A stretch of DNA of 14,474 bases from a bacterium (lineage in GTDB: Bacteria > SZUA-79 > Acidulodesulfobacterales > Acidulodesulfobacteraceae). The notes under the pieces were generated by a model, which saw only the letters and a program-made list of their open reading frames with translations, ran no database searches and had not been told where the DNA came from. How positions within the stretch are numbered: the stretch's first letter is position 1; every line of letters begins with the position of its first letter. The DNA lies in NCBI GenBank assembly GCA_021821565.1, contig JAKACI010000012.1, positions 1 to 14,474 on the forward strand, written 5' to 3'. Position numbers and translations under genes: made by a program. This document shows positions 14,438-14,474 of this stretch, piece by piece.

Positions 14438-14474
14438 AACAAAAAGTAAATAATTTTATATTATCCTAAAATCA

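Overview
The window is very AT-rich bacterial DNA. It holds ten apparently intact or edge-truncated protein genes, one decayed gene, and several gene-poor stretches rich in repeats. The gene set (two membrane chemoreceptors, a CheV coupling protein, a diguanylate cyclase, an L,D-transpeptidase and a DapL-type diaminopimelate aminotransferase) suggests a motile Gram-negative-type bacterium. The composition and gene mix recall AT-rich Deltaproteobacteria-like lineages such as Candidatus Acidulodesulfobacterales. That placement is an impression, not a result.

Left part (1-4990), signalling. A chemoreceptor on the minus strand (1-1452) runs off the left edge. Its last bases (1-40) are a perfect inverted copy of 296-335, which looks like either a chimeric contig end or an invertible segment. 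A 1.3 kb gap follows. It contains the decayed C-terminal end of an HD-GYP phosphodiesterase (about 1783-2010, minus), a compact divergent promoter pair around a 12-bp dyad (2105-2143), and three copies of a 38-bp repeat, one of them split (2405-2554). Next, on the plus strand, come an intact membrane diguanylate cyclase with GGEEF and an RxxD I-site, and a CheV with an unusual Ser/Asp-rich insertion in its CheW domain.

Middle part (5152-9492), metabolism. On the plus strand are bioD (biotin), a fumarylacetoacetate-hydrolase-family enzyme directly followed by an LL-diaminopimelate aminotransferase (8-nt gap), and folK (folate). On the minus strand is a class 1B S-adenosylmethionine decarboxylase for polyamine synthesis. 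Three diverged copies of a short, relatively GC-rich intergenic repeat lie at 7991-8074 (+), 9599-9685 (-) and 9721-9830 (+).

Right part (9873-14474), envelope and chemotaxis, all minus strand. A 760-residue membrane-anchored L,D-transpeptidase carries a long C-terminal region that looks like a beta-propeller. A classical HAMP-type chemoreceptor follows, with a pentanucleotide microsatellite just upstream of it, and then a small two-helix membrane protein. The last 226 bases hold two operator-like dyads and no recognised gene.

The chemoreceptors and CheV probably feed a chemotaxis array whose CheA, CheW, CheR and CheB are encoded elsewhere. DapL supplies diaminopimelate, the residue that L,D-transpeptidases cross-link, but nothing here shows the two are co-regulated. 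I found no clearly novel defence or mobile system. The best leads are the inverted repeat in the first receptor, the CheV insertion, the interspersed repeat family, the L,D-transpeptidase C-terminal region and the HD-GYP relic.
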